From Prosapia bicincta (Eukaryota > Arthropoda > Insecta > Hemiptera > Cercopidae), in assembly GCA_036971475.1 (NCBI GenBank), contig JBAIZL010000001.1, positions 98,559,850-98,623,849 of the forward strand: a stretch of DNA of 64,000 bases, in the 5' to 3' direction. A program made the position numbers and the translations under genes. The notes under the pieces are model-generated. The model saw only the letters and a list, made by a program, of their open reading frames with translations. It was not told the DNA's origin and made no database searches. Below, piece by piece: positions 23,093 to 35,014 of the stretch (position 1 is its first letter; each line of letters starts with the position of its first letter).

Positions 23093-23749
23093 CTTACTTT
23101 CTAGTTGTCGTTTCAATGTCGTATGACAATACATTGCTGACTTAACAGGATTACCCAAGGCTCCATGTACTTGTGCTAAATAGTACAATGTCAAAGTATA
23201 CATTTTTTCTAAGGAATTATTTTCCTTTTCTTCACAGCAAGGAACATCAAACAATTCACTAAACTCTGCTGGTTTTTCGCAGTTTAAATTTTTAAAATCC
23301 AAATACAATTTATCAGCTTTTTCTAAAAACTCAAGTGACTTTTTCGTATCCCCTCTTAATGACCAGAGTAAACCAAGTTGGTTTAGAGTTGACATGGTGA
23401 CTAATACTGCTTTGGATTTTAATGAAATGTCTTTAATTCTTTCAAATCCAAGGTTTAAACTATCTTCTCCTTTACTTAATTCATCTGTATCTATTGATAT
23501 ATTTCCAATCAAAAGCAAAATGATGCAAAAGATTGATTCAATATGTTCATAGTTAGAATCTGTATTGCTAGTTTTCTCTAACACACTTGATACTATACTT
23601 TTCATTTCTTCTAACAAAACTAAAGCAGTATACTTTGATTTATACGGTTCTGTCTCAGGATCATGTTTACTATCTTCCTCTACTAATTTTTTTACTCTTT
23701 TATATTTTTCTTGCAATTTAAATGAAATGTCTGGATCAAAATTGTCCAT
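23093..23749 (-). CDS. KIFBP: KIF1-binding protein, first coding exon
   Basis: The start is taken at the Met of MDNFDPDISFKLQ (23749). TEPYKSKYTALVLLEE matches vertebrate KEPYKSKYSARALLEE at nearly the same distance from the N-terminus. NQLGLLWSLRGDTKKSLEFL and the segment with YTLTLYYLAQVHGAL and SAMYCHTTLKRQLE match KIFBP TPR-like helices. The exon ends at a GTAAGA donor (23092 downward) in phase 0 and joins exon 2. One base before the ATG, TTTTTGTAG resembles a splice acceptor, so an untranslated first exon further right is likely. An upstream in-frame Met (23800) has no similarity support. The following intron is 13.6 kb, mostly transposons. Confidence 0.92.
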
Positions 23750-24269
23750 CCTACAAAAATAAAGTACAGTATATTTATAGATAAAAAATTCATTATACAA
23801 TTTTAATTCTTGTAAATAAATTATTATTAGAAATTTAAAACAAGCTTTCTGTTATTTTGAATGAAGAAAACCTTTTCTTATTCCCGGAATTAACCTTATT
23901 GTTTATTAATAAGAAGAAAAAATGATTAAAAACATAACATACAAAATGAAAAACTTACTTAGTTTATTTATTACAAAAAACATTCATTTATGTTGAAACA
24001 TATGTTTAGAAATATAATTTTTGTAAAAAAATTATTAAGCTCATTATTGCTTATTACAATTAGAGCATTGCATCATCCCCTAATGCCCACTTTGTCAAAA
24101 ACTATACTTCCTCCTAAGGTCATTCAACTCATCTTAAAGACAATCGTAGACATTGTAGACAATCGTAGTCATCTTAAAAAAACATCTCCTTTTGTCTTCA
24201 TAGTATATTCATGATTGTCACACAACTGATGCAGTAGTAGACCTTTATACCATATCAAATAAAGGTTTT

Positions 24270-24700
24270 TCTCATTTAAAACATATATGTCTAAAATGGG
24301 TCCCTAGATGTGGCCTTGATGGGAATGAACGCACTGACCAACTCACTAAAGCTAGTTGTGACCTTCGCCAAAAAAATCCCCCCTTCCAGCTTTATAACAT
24401 GGACTATTAACTAAATGGTGAAGACAATCTGGGAAGCAGCCACTTCTGGCAAAAGACAGGAAATGATCCTAACATCAAACACTATTCTCAGGGCCTAACA
24501 AAAGATGTCAAGGTTCTTACCTTTAGGATGAAGAACTGTTATGACCATCACCAAATCCACTTGCACCCATTAAGCCTTGTAATCCACCTGTCCAATCTTC
24601 CTACAATATAAGGCGTGTCATCTGCAGTGCTCTGGATCACTTTAATAATAATGTTACTCTACAGGGTTGGGCAGAGTTCAACTGGGTGGCATAGCAACAG
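24270..24700 (+). pseudogene. Non-LTR retrotransposon RNase H-like fragment
   Basis: The frame LKHICLKWVPRCGLDGNERT, then DQLTKASCDLRQKNPPF, matches the WVPSHVGIxGNERADxLAK motif of RNase H domains in Jockey-type elements. After a stop it continues with YSQGLTKDVKVLTFRMKNC and LSLVIHLSNLP. Stops show it is defunct. It is on the opposite strand from the RT fragment at 14375-15000, so it is probably a different insertion. Confidence 0.6.
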
Positions 24701-25275
24701 AGCTGCCATGGATGGACGTTAGCTGATAGGCAGATGTAATTAAAATCGCAATCTGTTTACCTTTTAACCACTTTTTTCACAATATCACCAGATTATTAGT
24801 AAATATTTATAGCTTAAGTATTTCTCTTTTAATAGAATGCTAGTAACTGAGCCAGAAGACCTACCTTCTCTAACATCAGCTTCGATTTCAAGCGGTGCTC
24901 AATACCACAACAACAAAGGAGCGTGGTGAATAATACTTGGTCCTGATAAGGTAATTGAAGAAATAAAACTAACAAAGCCTTACATTGAAACTAACCTGAA
25001 AGTAGCAATACCAGAACATCTCATTGATCAAAACAAAGATGACAACAGAGCTGAATATGTTGCTTTGACTGATTTTTTTTCTTTCTCAATCTAATCTGAC
25101 AAATTGTTGGTTAGTTGACAGATTGTTTGTCGTTTGTTTTTCATCTGACAAATCTAGCATTTTATCCAAATAAAAAACTCCCTGCTGAGCTAATTAACGA
25201 GGACCTAAGTTATACTTGTAAAATCTAATCATAATGGATTTGAAGTTTCTTGTTCTAATCATCTTGAATTCACTG

Positions 25276-25423
25276 AATAAATTATAATTAATTATTTCGT
25301 AACTGACAAAACTTTTGAATTTACTTGCTGACGCGTTTCAAAACGATTGCTTTATTGACAAAATGTGCTGGCTCTGTAAATTCAAAGGTTTTCACTCAGT
25401 TACACAATAATAACTTATAATTG
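25276..25423. repeat. Palindrome family E, diverged copy
   Basis: Arms of about 47 bp (25276-25322 and 25376-25423; shared phrase TTTGAATTTA and its complement) flank a centre. On the minus strand that centre contains CGTTTTGAAACGCGTCAGC. GAA, palindromic stem III ACGCGT and C recall the hammerhead-like 3' half. The same phrase occurs at 33573-33590 and 33655-33673. Confidence 0.65.
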
Positions 25424-25461
25424 TAATAATAGATTTCCCTAAATTGTTCAGTAGAAAATGC

Positions 25462-26093
25462 GGTAATTGTGAGATAGATGGGCCACCTGAGATAAAAATT
25501 GAAAATTGTTCAAAACCACAAAATAGGACGATATGCACAATATTTTTTTTAAAATTTTACACAAAGTAATTTTTTATCAATTTAAAGGTGGGTAAAAAAT
25601 TCAGTGCAGAGTACCAAGCTGTCTGTGCATTGTCTGCCGAGTGATACTGTGACGTCACATATACCTTATGTGTGTAGATATTTGAGAAACAACATTTTGG
25701 CTTAATTTTTACGGTTTTTGCATACATATATTTAAAAATACTTATAAAGTCTCCTGACTGGACACTTCATAGGTATATTTCAATATAGATACTTAAAATT
25801 AACCTTCCCTGGCAGTAACAAAAATAATAGTAATCTATATAGCTTCAGGACATGTTTTTGATTCATAAAGTTTAGATTCTTAAAACACCAAGTACAGTTG
25901 TCTTGTCACTGTATCACTCTGAGGACGATTCACAACTTACTACTCTGCACTGAATTTTTTACGCAACTTTAAATTGATAAAAAATAACTTAACACGTACA
26001 TTTTTTTAAAATTCTTGTGCATATCATCCTATTTTGAGGTTTTGAATAATTTTCAATTTTAATTTCAGGTGGCCCCTCTACCTCACAATTACC
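25462..26093. mobile_element. Foldback MITE with about 200-bp terminal inverted repeats
   Basis: Left arm from GGTAATTGTGAG (25462) to about 25655 and right arm from about 25900 to CTCACAATTACC (26093) are inverted copies. Shared phrases include GGGCCACCTGA, TTGATAAAAAAT with TTTAAA, and AAAAAATTCAGTGCAGAGTA. The centre holds the self-complementary GTGACGTCAC. No coding capacity is seen. Superfamily is unassigned because the target duplication is unclear. Confidence 0.7.
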
Positions 26094-26426
26094 GAAAATT
26101 CAATCCAAAACTTAAAAAAACTCTTTTGTCTAATGGAATAAAAAGAAAGTAAATGGCTTGTTTACAATAAAGACAGTAATGCTGTATTTTACAATCTTTG
26201 CTTTAGTAACAGAAAGAACAATATGAGCAACATTTTTGCATTATAGCCATAATATAGACCAAGAACAACCACTCACATAACAGCTAATAATCTAAGCAAT
26301 AATTTTCTTAGCCTGACCAACCTTAACTAGATCGGATGTAGCTATATTGTATCAAATATTACAATATTGTGGTCTTGTGCTGTTTACATATTACACATAG
26401 TGTTCTACTTTATAAGAAAACCTTGT

Positions 26427-26610
26427 TCATGTTTCTTGAGTGTTGTGATATGAGGCTTTTTCTATCTTTCTTATTTTAGAGTCAGCGCAGTTTAATTTTA
26501 TTTTTCCAATGCTCTCTACTTCTCCATGGATAAATCTTTTAGCAATATCCTTGACCTGTGGATCAAAAATTACCAATATTTCTTTTCTATTTTTACACCT
26601 AAATACTTCT
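26427..26610 (-). CDS. Unidentified putative terminal exon
   Basis: A minus-strand frame of about 60 codons begins right after a TACATTGTAG acceptor-like site (AG at 26612-26611) and ends at TGA (26429-26427). It reads EVFRCKNRKEILVIFDPQVK, then DIAKRFIHGEVESIGKIKL, NCADSKIRKIEKASY. The mixed charged/hydrophobic composition and absence of low complexity look protein-like, unlike neighbouring chance frames, but I do not recognise the family and see no ATG. If real, its upstream exons would lie to the right, possibly overlapping AK3 on the other strand. Transposon origin or chance remain possible. Confidence 0.3.
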
Positions 26611-27019
26611 CTACAATGTAAGACTCCTAAACGATGTACAAAATAAGAAAAAACTTACTATATTGTGTTACATTTAAAATTATAATAAAAACAAATGTCT
26701 TTTTTAAATGTATAAAACAGCGTAAATAACGCTGATATTTTATTTACCTTCTTAGTTAGTTCACACTCTAAATTTACAAGAAAATTTACAAAGAATAGTT
26801 AGCCTATAACAGTTTGTTGCAAAAGTTTATATTACAACTACTTTTATAAATTTTCATATTAGAAATGAATTAAATATGATCAATAACAAATATAACCTTC
26901 AAGCCAAGAGTGAAACGCTAACAATTTAAATATATGTATCCAACTGCTTTCATTAATACTTCAGGAATGCCCACAGATTCGCTTATAGTTATTGCGTTTG
27001 TATGTGTGTGTGTGTGCTG

Positions 27020-27206
<187 letters not shown>

Positions 27207-28027
27207 TTGTGTGTGTAAGCGCGAGTGAGTGTTTATTCTTGAGAAGGGTTTTCTTCAAAATTTATAGTTAAATAAACACTGTATATATAAAACACAGTAA
27301 AGTTTAATTATTTGGAACTAGTTCCAACATAATTTATATCAGTTACACACACTTTAATTCAATGTAACTATTACGTCCACATATGCACACATACATAATT
27401 GTATCATGTTGCGCCAATATTAACTAACGATTTATGCACCATATTGTATTATGTGTTTTACACACACACACACACACACATATATATTTATTTATTTATA
27501 TTTATATAATCAATATTACAACTTTCAGGTCAAATATGTTTGATAAATATTGCGTGCTACTGCCAATGTTTTTTTCTATTAATTTTTTTTGCCGTTTTCA
27601 AATTTAAACATAAATGTTTTGCCAAACGTTATGAACAACAAATTTTTTTTCCAGTGTGTTAAATTGTTGGTAAAAAATGACGTATTTTGTTTCTTTTCTG
27701 CACGATAGTTTTGTGAGTTGTAACCGCGGTAGTACGATAATAAATTTTTAGTGTGTGGTCCTACTGTTTAGTTATCGTAGTCATTTAATCGTCTGCTAGT
27801 GACATTAGTTATTGTGATTTCAGTGCTATGTGGTATTGTTATGAAATTTCATTTTGATATCCAATGAAGGTTTATTTATAATGCAATCAAGATTCCAACT
27901 GTTCACATAATATGTTATGTTTATAATGTATAGGAATTAGTAAGCTATTAGAAAGAATTAGTGTAATTATTTAAATACTAACAAATATTAAATTATTAAG
28001 TTTTAACAAAAATAATACATTTAAATT

Positions 28028-28693
28028 ATGCAAAGCCTTAGGGCATTAATATTAGGTGCTCCTGGCTCAGGAAAAGGCACAATATCATCTAGAATAGTAA
28101 GAAAATTTGACATAAAACATATATCTAGTGGAGACATTCTTAGACAAAATATAATGAACAATACAACTTTAGGACTAGCAGCAAAAAAATTTGTAGATAT
28201 TGGTCAACTTGTTCCTGATGATATAATAATTGATGTAATTACAAATGAACTAAATAAAAATAAGAATGATAATTGGCTATTAGATGGGTTTCCTCGTACT
28301 AGACTGCAAGCAGAGGAACTTTTTAAAAGAGCACCAGTAGATGTCGTTATTAATTTAGTGGTTCCATTTGAAATTATTATTGACCGAATAAAACATAGGT
28401 GGATACATTTGTCTAGTGGTAGGGTTTACAATTTAGAATTTAATGCACCAAAAGTTCCTGGGTTGGATGATATAACAGGAGAGAAATTAGTGCAACGAAA
28501 AGATGATAAACCTGAAGCTGTTCAAAAACGTTTAGAAATTTATTCAAAAACTGTAGATCCAATTTTAGATTTTTATAAAAAAAAGGATATTTTGGAAGAG
28601 TTTCATGGTAAAACTTCGGACGAAATTTGGCCTCAGGTATACAAATTTTTATCATCACATATTTCTCCTGTAACCCAAGAACATAAAATTTAA
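28028..28693 (+). CDS. AK3: GTP:AMP phosphotransferase AK3, mitochondrial
   Basis: The 221-residue protein transfers phosphate between GTP and AMP in the mitochondrial matrix, recycling GTP from the citric acid cycle. The P-loop GAPGSGKGT is at residues 10-18, the AMP-binding segment SSGDILRQ at about 36-43, and LLDGFPRT at about 84-91. The LID shows RWIHLSSGRVYNLEFNAPK, then GEKLVQRKDDKP: the short AK3/AK4-type lid with no zinc cysteines. RKDDKPEAVQKRL fits AK3 more than AK1. Length is normal for the family, with no stop or shift. The whole gene is in one exon, although animal AK3 genes are commonly split. No poly-A tail or target duplication was noticed, so a retrocopy is possible but unproven. 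Confidence 0.93.
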   Translation: MQSLRALILGAPGSGKGTISSRIVRKFDIKHISSGDILRQNIMNNTTLGLAAKKFVDIGQLVPDDIIIDVITNELNKNKNDNWLLDGFPRTRLQAEELFKRAPVDVVINLVVPFEIIIDRIKHRWIHLSSGRVYNLEFNAPKVPGLDDITGEKLVQRKDDKPEAVQKRLEIYSKTVDPILDFYKKKDILEEFHGKTSDEIWPQVYKFLSSHISPVTQEHKI

Positions 28694-30880
28694 TAGTTTA
28701 AAATCTTCCATTTAGATATTTTAGCATGAAGTTAAAATTGTTTATGCAAAAAAGTTTTTAAAATTGTTCTAAGCCAGGTTAAGGTAATTTGAACAATAAT
28801 TTCAGTGCCTTTATTTCCATGTAGATCACTTCAGCAAACTAATTATTAAAATATATTTATATATAAACATTTGTATAGTGTAGCTACTGATATATTTCAA
28901 TACCACATTCTGGAATGTAAAACTGAACCTCTATTTTAATTATTATTAAAAATTTTTGAATAGGTGATATTTACCTGTCAAACTCATTCAACATAAGAAT
29001 TAGAAAAAGTATTATTATTATTATTATAAGTTTTTTTCTTGCACTTCAATGACAAATTCACTAGAAAATGTGAGGCACTGTTTTATTTAAAAAAACTTTG
29101 AATTTTTAGCGTTTTATGTGTTTCTAAATTCAGACTATTTGTTTATATTGTTTAAAGTTTTTATTTTTAGAGTGTTAGAACTAAATTTTCTTATTTTTGT
29201 CTAAGTTTGTTCCTTAGGGCTCTCTACATAGTTAGGTCTAATATTGTATTGCAATACCAATAATGTGTGGATAGCAGATAAATTCCCAACCTTTTACAAA
29301 TATAAACAATTATAAATTTTCTACAAGGTAAAATCCTTTGTTGGAGAAGGAACAATCTACAATTCTCATTTCATTCATGAGTGACAATTAACATGTTATT
29401 AGTGCTTAGTTTTTTCCGAACAAGGGGAAATAATATAATAATAATATGTTTATTTTATCACTATATACATTGAGGAAAATATAGGTATATTATGTGTAAT
29501 AGGCATAGAAAAAACTTTTGTTATTTGTTATCTTTGTCATAAAATATTACTAAATTTGATTTGCATAAAATATTGTTATAGAAAAAAATATTGTTAAATG
29601 TTATATGTAATATAGAAGCTGTAAAAACATGTTAAAGTCATTTTAAAATCACCATAAAACAATAACAGAAATTGATAAGCAAACATAATTATGTGACTAA
29701 ATATATCATTTTTAGATACCATTATTGGTATTAGTCTTTAAAAAATTATTATCAATATATTTTGATACATATATTTAAAATTTTTAGATTAGCAGCCAAA
29801 AATTCCTCTAGGTTAAAACAAATGTATTTATAAAATGTTCAGTATTATAATTAATTACTTAGCTTATGGACACTTCCACTATTATAAAAATATACAAACT
29901 TTGTATAAACAAATAAAGCGTAATTTTAGAGAGGGTTTTACATATTTTTATGTATGATGAGGTGTACAATTGTATACTAGTAGGTCCTTGAAGATTAAAA
30001 TAAAATAGTATGAAATTAAAATACTAAGTATTATTTGTTTTTACCTTAAATTGAGCTACTACTTACACTTATACATTTTAACATATTTTAATACCTATGT
30101 AAACACTTGTTCTAACTCGATATATGTTAAACTGTTTAAGTAAAATTCTTAGTTTTTTTCTACAGGGAAAAATAATGTAAATTCTGTATGACATTGTATT
30201 TTTAGCATAACAACCTGCATAAATTCACTTGGTGCTATTTAAACTCAATATTACAAAATGATGATTTTTATATTTGAGCAATGTTATTGTTTTGTTTAAA
30301 TTAATAATAACTTGAAATAATTTTATGTGCATGTGAAATTTTATTTCTTTAGCCTACATTTGTATACTTTAAAATTAATCAACTTAAATGTAAGATCAAC
30401 AATAACTATTTACTCAATTATAATTGCTTATACTATTTTTTTATAACTGCTAATTTGATATAGCATTATCTCTATTTATTTTTAACTCTTTTACATGTAG
30501 TCTGAAAGAAACAAAATCAAATGAAAATGTACTGTTTCAAATGTTAAATTTTATAAATATTAAATTCGTTTTGTTAGCTGAATGAAGTATATATTTTTTT
30601 AAGTAAAAGTGTTTGGTTTGTACGTGTCAGTTTGGTTGATATTAAATTTGACTTTTTCAAAATTTGTACATTTTTAGCAATAAGTTGAACAATATACTTG
30701 GAAGAATTTACAGTAGTTGGTAGTTTGAAAACGGCTCAATCTTTTTAAAATTTTTTTTTGTTATACAATTAATTTTATTCAACGTATAATATGAATGGGA
30801 GACTTGTAGAACATATTAGAAAAGATTTATTACAGACAATTTTATCCAGACTTAAAACAATTATCTACCTAATTTTATAC
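28694..30880. other. Intergenic DNA after AK3, no gene seen
   Basis: Very AT-rich sequence presumably contains the AK3 3' untranslated region. A short ATT repeat lies at 29012-29026. I see no exons, repeats with clear ends or RNA genes. Confidence 0.5.
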
Positions 30881-31049
30881 TAAACACTTTTAAATGTTTA
30901 TAAGCTTGCCTATAGTAGCACTTACTTATATTTGTTGAGTGAGTTACAGTCTGAGTTGATAATGGGATACATCTCCCGAAACGGCCGTCCTCAACAAATG
31001 TAAGTAAGTGCTACTATAGGCAAGTTTATAAACATTTAAAAGTGTTTAG
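30881..31049. repeat. Palindrome family F, copy 1
   Basis: Short arms (CTAAACACTTTTAAATGTTT at 30881 and its complement ending at 31049, with GCCTATAGTAGCACTTACTT in each) enclose a hammerhead-like motif at 30953-30992. The right flank, TAACTAGTAGCTCAC followed by GAAGATGGAATCAACAAAT, is shared with the copy ending at 31932. Confidence 0.85.
30953..30992 (+). ncRNA. Hammerhead-like motif, family F copy 1
   Basis: GAG (30953-30955) pairs with CTC (30990-30992) as a short stem I. TTGATAA stands where CTGANGA is expected, then one extra T, stem II GGGA/TCCC with a 6-base loop, GAA (30978-30980), perfectly palindromic stem III ACGGCCGT (30981-30988) and C (30989). Two core positions differ, so activity is doubtful, but the architecture is complete. 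Confidence 0.42.
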
Positions 31050-31646
31050 TGATAACTAGTAGCTCACATGAAGATGGAATCAACAAATACTAATATTATA
31101 CCAGCAACAAATAGATAAATCTTATTTGTTTCATTTATCGTTTCTCAAATCATTTAAAATTACAAATTAATTTCTTGACTTTTGTAGTCTATTACGTTCC
31201 GTGAATCTTAATTAACCACTTTAACAATAGTTTATGACTATCCGAACTTTAGTCAAACGCGTTTGAAATAAAAAATTGTATATTTGTGAGTTGTACCATA
31301 TTTTTATTATTTAATTATATTGTTAAAGTGATTAATAAAAATTAATACTGTAAAATTGTATCCCAAGCCATTAGAGTTTTTTAATTGGAAATTGTTGTAT
31401 TTTCTTCATTACCTGGGATCATTATAACACTATTACCATGTTATGTTATTGGATGATTTATTTTTGCTAGGTTTATATGTATATTGTGTTGTTACCTATT
31501 ACTGTTTAAAATTATACAGTTAGTATGCGTATAAACAATTTACAAGTGTTAACTAATAAGTGTTATAATATTAACAAAAAAAATGTTAACACTAAACACT
31601 TTTAAATGTTTTAAACTTGCCTATAGTAGCACTTACTTTGCTTCTT

Positions 31647-31686
31647 GAGGACGGCCGTTTCGGGAGATGTGTCCCTTTGTCAACTC
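31647..31686 (-). ncRNA. Hammerhead-like motif, family F left arm
   Basis: On the minus strand: GAG, TTGACAA, extra A, stem II GGGA/TCCC, GAA, ACGGCCGT, C, CTC. All stems pair. The core has T for C at the first position and A for G at the sixth, changes that would follow from transition decay of CTGACGA. Confidence 0.42.
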
Positions 31687-31835
31687 AGACCGTAACGTGA
31701 TCTCAAGGTTTACGTAGGTTGGGGTGGGGGTGGGATATTTTGGTGGTGTGGGAGTATTTTGTGTGTATTAGGATACCTTAGATAATATCCCACCCCCACC
31801 CTAACCTACGTAAACCTTGAGATCAGTTACGGTCT

Positions 31836-31875
31836 GAGTTGACAAAGGGACACATCTCCCGAAAAGGCCGTCCTC
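31836..31875 (+). ncRNA. Hammerhead-like motif, family F right arm
   Basis: GAG (31836-31838), TTGACAA (31839-31845), extra A, GGGA/TCCC (31847-31860), GAA (31861-31863), AAGGCCGT (one change from ACGGCCGT), C (31872), CTC (31873-31875). It mirrors the left-arm motif. Confidence 0.42.
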
Positions 31876-32084
31876 AACAAGCAAAGTAAGTGCTACTATA
31901 GGCAAATTTAAAACATTTAAAAGTGTTTAGTGATTACTAGTAGCTCACGCGAAGATGGAATCAACAAATGAAAAAATGTTAATATTTAGTGAGAAAAAAA
32001 CTACACATCAATACCAGTTATTTGAAATAAAGAAATAAAATCAAATTATCTTCCTATTGATAAATAAGAATCTAAATCAAATAA

Positions 32085-32366
32085 AATTAATCACTTAAAC
32101 AATAATTTATGTGTATTTGAACTTTATATTTTGTACATTTATTAAAACGTACTGAGACAGAACGTTTTTGATCGTTATGTGGCGATTTTCATCAGGATCA
32201 ACACCCGACATCTCCAAGCAGAAAAGACTGATGAAGATTGCCACATAGCGATCGAAAACATTCTGTTTTAATAATTTTTAACAAATTTACAAAATTTAAA
32301 GTTCGGATAGTCATAAACTATTCTTCAAGTTATTAATAAGATTCACTGAACGTAATGGACTACAAA
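32085..32366. repeat. Palindrome family G with hammerhead-like motif and tail
   Basis: The left arm (32085-32195) and right arm (32228-32340) share GATCGTTATGTGGCGAT-type and TTATTAAAAC phrases in inverted order. Right of the motif comes the tail AAAGTTCGGATAGTCATAAA and GAACGTAATGGACTAC, also seen at 2120-2262, 31180-31255 and 53030-53074. This ties those fragments to one family. Confidence 0.75.
32228..32263 (+). ncRNA. Hammerhead-like motif, family G
   Basis: CTGATGA (32228-32234) is intact, followed by an extra A, stem II GATTGC/GCGATC (6 bp with one U-G, loop CACATA), GAA (32254-32256), stem III AACATT (one change from AACGTT, kept in the left arm at 32161-32166) and C (32263). Stem I is weak: AAAAGA against TGTTTT with one mismatch. 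The left-arm copy keeps CTGATGA but has AAA for GAA. Confidence 0.48.
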
Positions 32367-32380
32367 ATTCAAGAATTCAA

Positions 32381-33541
32381 TTAAAATTTTATTATGGCTA
32401 AGTTTCTTATTACACTTATACTTTATAATTGTATAATTATAGTAAAAAACAAAAATTACTTTATTAAAAACACTAAACAAACTATATATTATTTAAAAAT
32501 TAAAAAGTGATTCATTTTATTGGTAGGGAGATGAGTGATTTACAGATAGGTAGGAACATGAACACTCCCCTGGCAATGTAAATAGTACAGGGGAATTTAT
32601 GGTTCATGTAAAAATTGTTAGTCTTAAAGAAAACCCTATGGTTATAGAGGTGGTAATTATTGAACCTCCCTTTCAATAATCTAAAACATTTTTATTTCCC
32701 GCACAAAACTAAAAACTTTCATTAGGTTAAGATGAAATTGCTGGTGAACTGGCACAAAGAACACTATCAGACACTTTTGGTCAGTAAACAACAGAATTTT
32801 TTTAAAAATATAAAGTAGCTCTTAAAAGAAATAAACAGAAATGTTGTCAATATCCTAGAAATATAAAATATCCATGATAATTTAGAAATCTGTAAAATTA
32901 CAATTAATTCTTGCCTGTAAGAAAATACCTGGTTTTACTTATAGCAGTATGCCTACATAATTCTCTCTCAGCCTTTCTAATTGACAATATTTGTTATAAA
33001 GTAATCTCATAAGAATAGACCACCTATAAATTGTTATATTGTAAGACCACCATCTTATAAATTGTTTTGAACACCTAAGGAGCTTAGTTCTTTTGACCCT
33101 CTACAATAGTGGTTTTGTACCACTATTGTACAATAGTAGAGCCGCTACTGTACATTTATAGGCATTAACATATGTAAATACTTGTCTAAAATAACACTTC
33201 ATATTATACAAAAAGTATACATAAGTGATTTAAAATCTTGAGCTTCCAGTACACAAAATATCCAGTGATTAAATTACTAAACAAATATGACACTTGAATG
33301 GGTCTCAGTTATAAATCCAGTATTTACAAAATATTTAAAACCTTATTACACTTTTTTGTATATGAAAAAATATTGGTATATAATAATACTTGAGAGGCTA
33401 AAGCCATTCTGATCTATTTGTTTCCCCAATGCTACTAAAAAATGTATTCTAAACAAAAATCAAGTGTATTTAAGCATTGCAAGACATGAAGAGTGGTTAA
33501 ATAATAAAAAAATGGAACATAACCTAAATTAATTTAAAAAA
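32381..33541. other. Intergenic DNA, no gene seen
   Basis: AT-rich sequence with a small hairpin at 33105-33133 (ACAATAGTGG and its complement). Nothing else is recognised. Confidence 0.45.
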
Positions 33542-33707
33542 TACTCAACTAAGTGAATACGTAATTGCTTACTTGTTGACGCGTTTCAAAACATTTGTTC
33601 CTTTTACGAAGCTAACCCTCTAAAAAAAGGGTTAGCTTCGTAAAAGGAACGAAGTTTTGAAACGCGTCAACAAGTAAGCAATTATGTATTCACTTAGTTA
33701 AGTATTT
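33542..33707. repeat. Palindrome family E
   Basis: Arms of about 78 bp (33542-33619 and 33628-33707) are inverted copies. Each carries GTTTTGAAACGCGTCAACAAG reading outward, that is GAA, palindromic ACGCGT and C, the hammerhead-like 3' half. A CTTCGT/ACGAAG hairpin precedes it on the plus strand, but no clear CTGANGA is present. The 25.3-kb palindrome belongs to the same family. Confidence 0.75.
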
Positions 33708-35014
33708 TTACAATTAGTTTAATCAGTAAATTCAAGATGATTACATCAAGCAACTTCATAACCTAGATGTACCAAGACACAAAACTATATTTTTTCTTAA
33801 TGAAACCAAGCTTGTTATTCTACTTCATCTCAATACAGTTATATTACAATATAGCTATGAAGTGTCTGAAATAGATTTTGTTACACAAATTTAATTTTTT
33901 TTTTTGTGTTAACATTGTAACTACATTTTATATCTGAATTAATTAACTGTAACTTAGTGCTAAAGTATTGCTAACTTTGTGCTGAAGTAAGAGTTATTTT
34001 ATAAAGGACAATGTCCTATCAAGAGAGAAAATGTTTTTAAGATAATAATTAATGTAAGTTTTGACCACTATTATGGTTTTCATACATTTAAACCGTATGG
34101 GATTTATTTTTTCCAACATTTGAAATTGTTTAATTGTTTAGAATATATTTTTGAGTAATATATGGAAAAACAAACAAAAATTCTAAGTGGAACTGTGTTT
34201 GGTCAAGTATTATACAAGAAAAGTCTATCTTTAGATAGGCTTAATTATAAAATTAGATAGAAATATTACAATATATGTACTTTAAAAATTAATAAGAGAG
34301 TTAGCATTATGATGTAATGGATTATAAATTATTTATCAAATGATAGGTTTATATTTTTAGTGTAGTATGATTTTTAGAACTCAGTTCTGAATTTGTAACA
34401 ATATACAAGAAATTTTCACAAATATCAGAAAGTTGCATAAAAAACTGTACCATTGTAGTAATAACAATTAATAAAGATAACTGTATGCTACAATAGTTAT
34501 GTAAATTTGTAATACCATTTAATTTTTGTATATGTCTTCCAATTTCAATTAAGTAAAAATAAGGCCAAAATTGTTTTGAATAAATTAATTGTAAGTCTAA
34601 ATATATACTTTTATTGACATGAAGGTTTTTGTTCATTAAAACATCTACATAACTATCAGGAGAATGAGCAGGAAATGAGTTAAATAGTGACAGAGTTGAG
34701 TGTTGTTAGTAAAGGGAAAATTACTAAACATGTGGACTATATCACTAAAGTTATCGAGATTTAACTATTTTTCTATTTGATACTTTGTAGTATTAATAAA
34801 TGTAGTTGTTGCCAGTGCATTGTAACTTTTGTCATTACATTGTCCTGGGTTGTAATTCTACTTGAATTTTCTAGAAAGTTGCATGTTAATATGGATTATT
34901 TATTGTCTTTTTCATTTAAAAACATCTCTAAATACAGTGTATTACACTTTACACATTTTTATGTAATTATTTTTGCAGATCCTAAGTAGATAGAATTAAA
35001 CTAATTATAAAGTA

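Larger units (their letters stand above)
31590..31932. repeat. Palindrome family F, long-armed copy with G-rich tract
   Basis: Arms of about 149 bp (31590-31738 and 31784-31932) are near-identical inverted copies with small indels. They contain two facing hammerhead-like motifs (31647-31686 minus, 31836-31875 plus). The inner part has runs GGGG, GGGGG and GGG (31720-31733) on the plus strand and their complement at 31787-31800. The inner unique segment is TG-rich. Confidence 0.87.

Noticed and set aside
23990..24214. 74-codon frame as a gene
   Set aside because: No recognised similarity; it sits next to a retrotransposon RNase H remnant and probably belongs to that decayed insertion.
33542..33707. 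Complete hammerhead motif in family E
   Set aside because: Only the 3' half (GAA, ACGCGT, C) is convincing; no CTGANGA lies before a stem II in either copy, so it is listed as a palindrome only.
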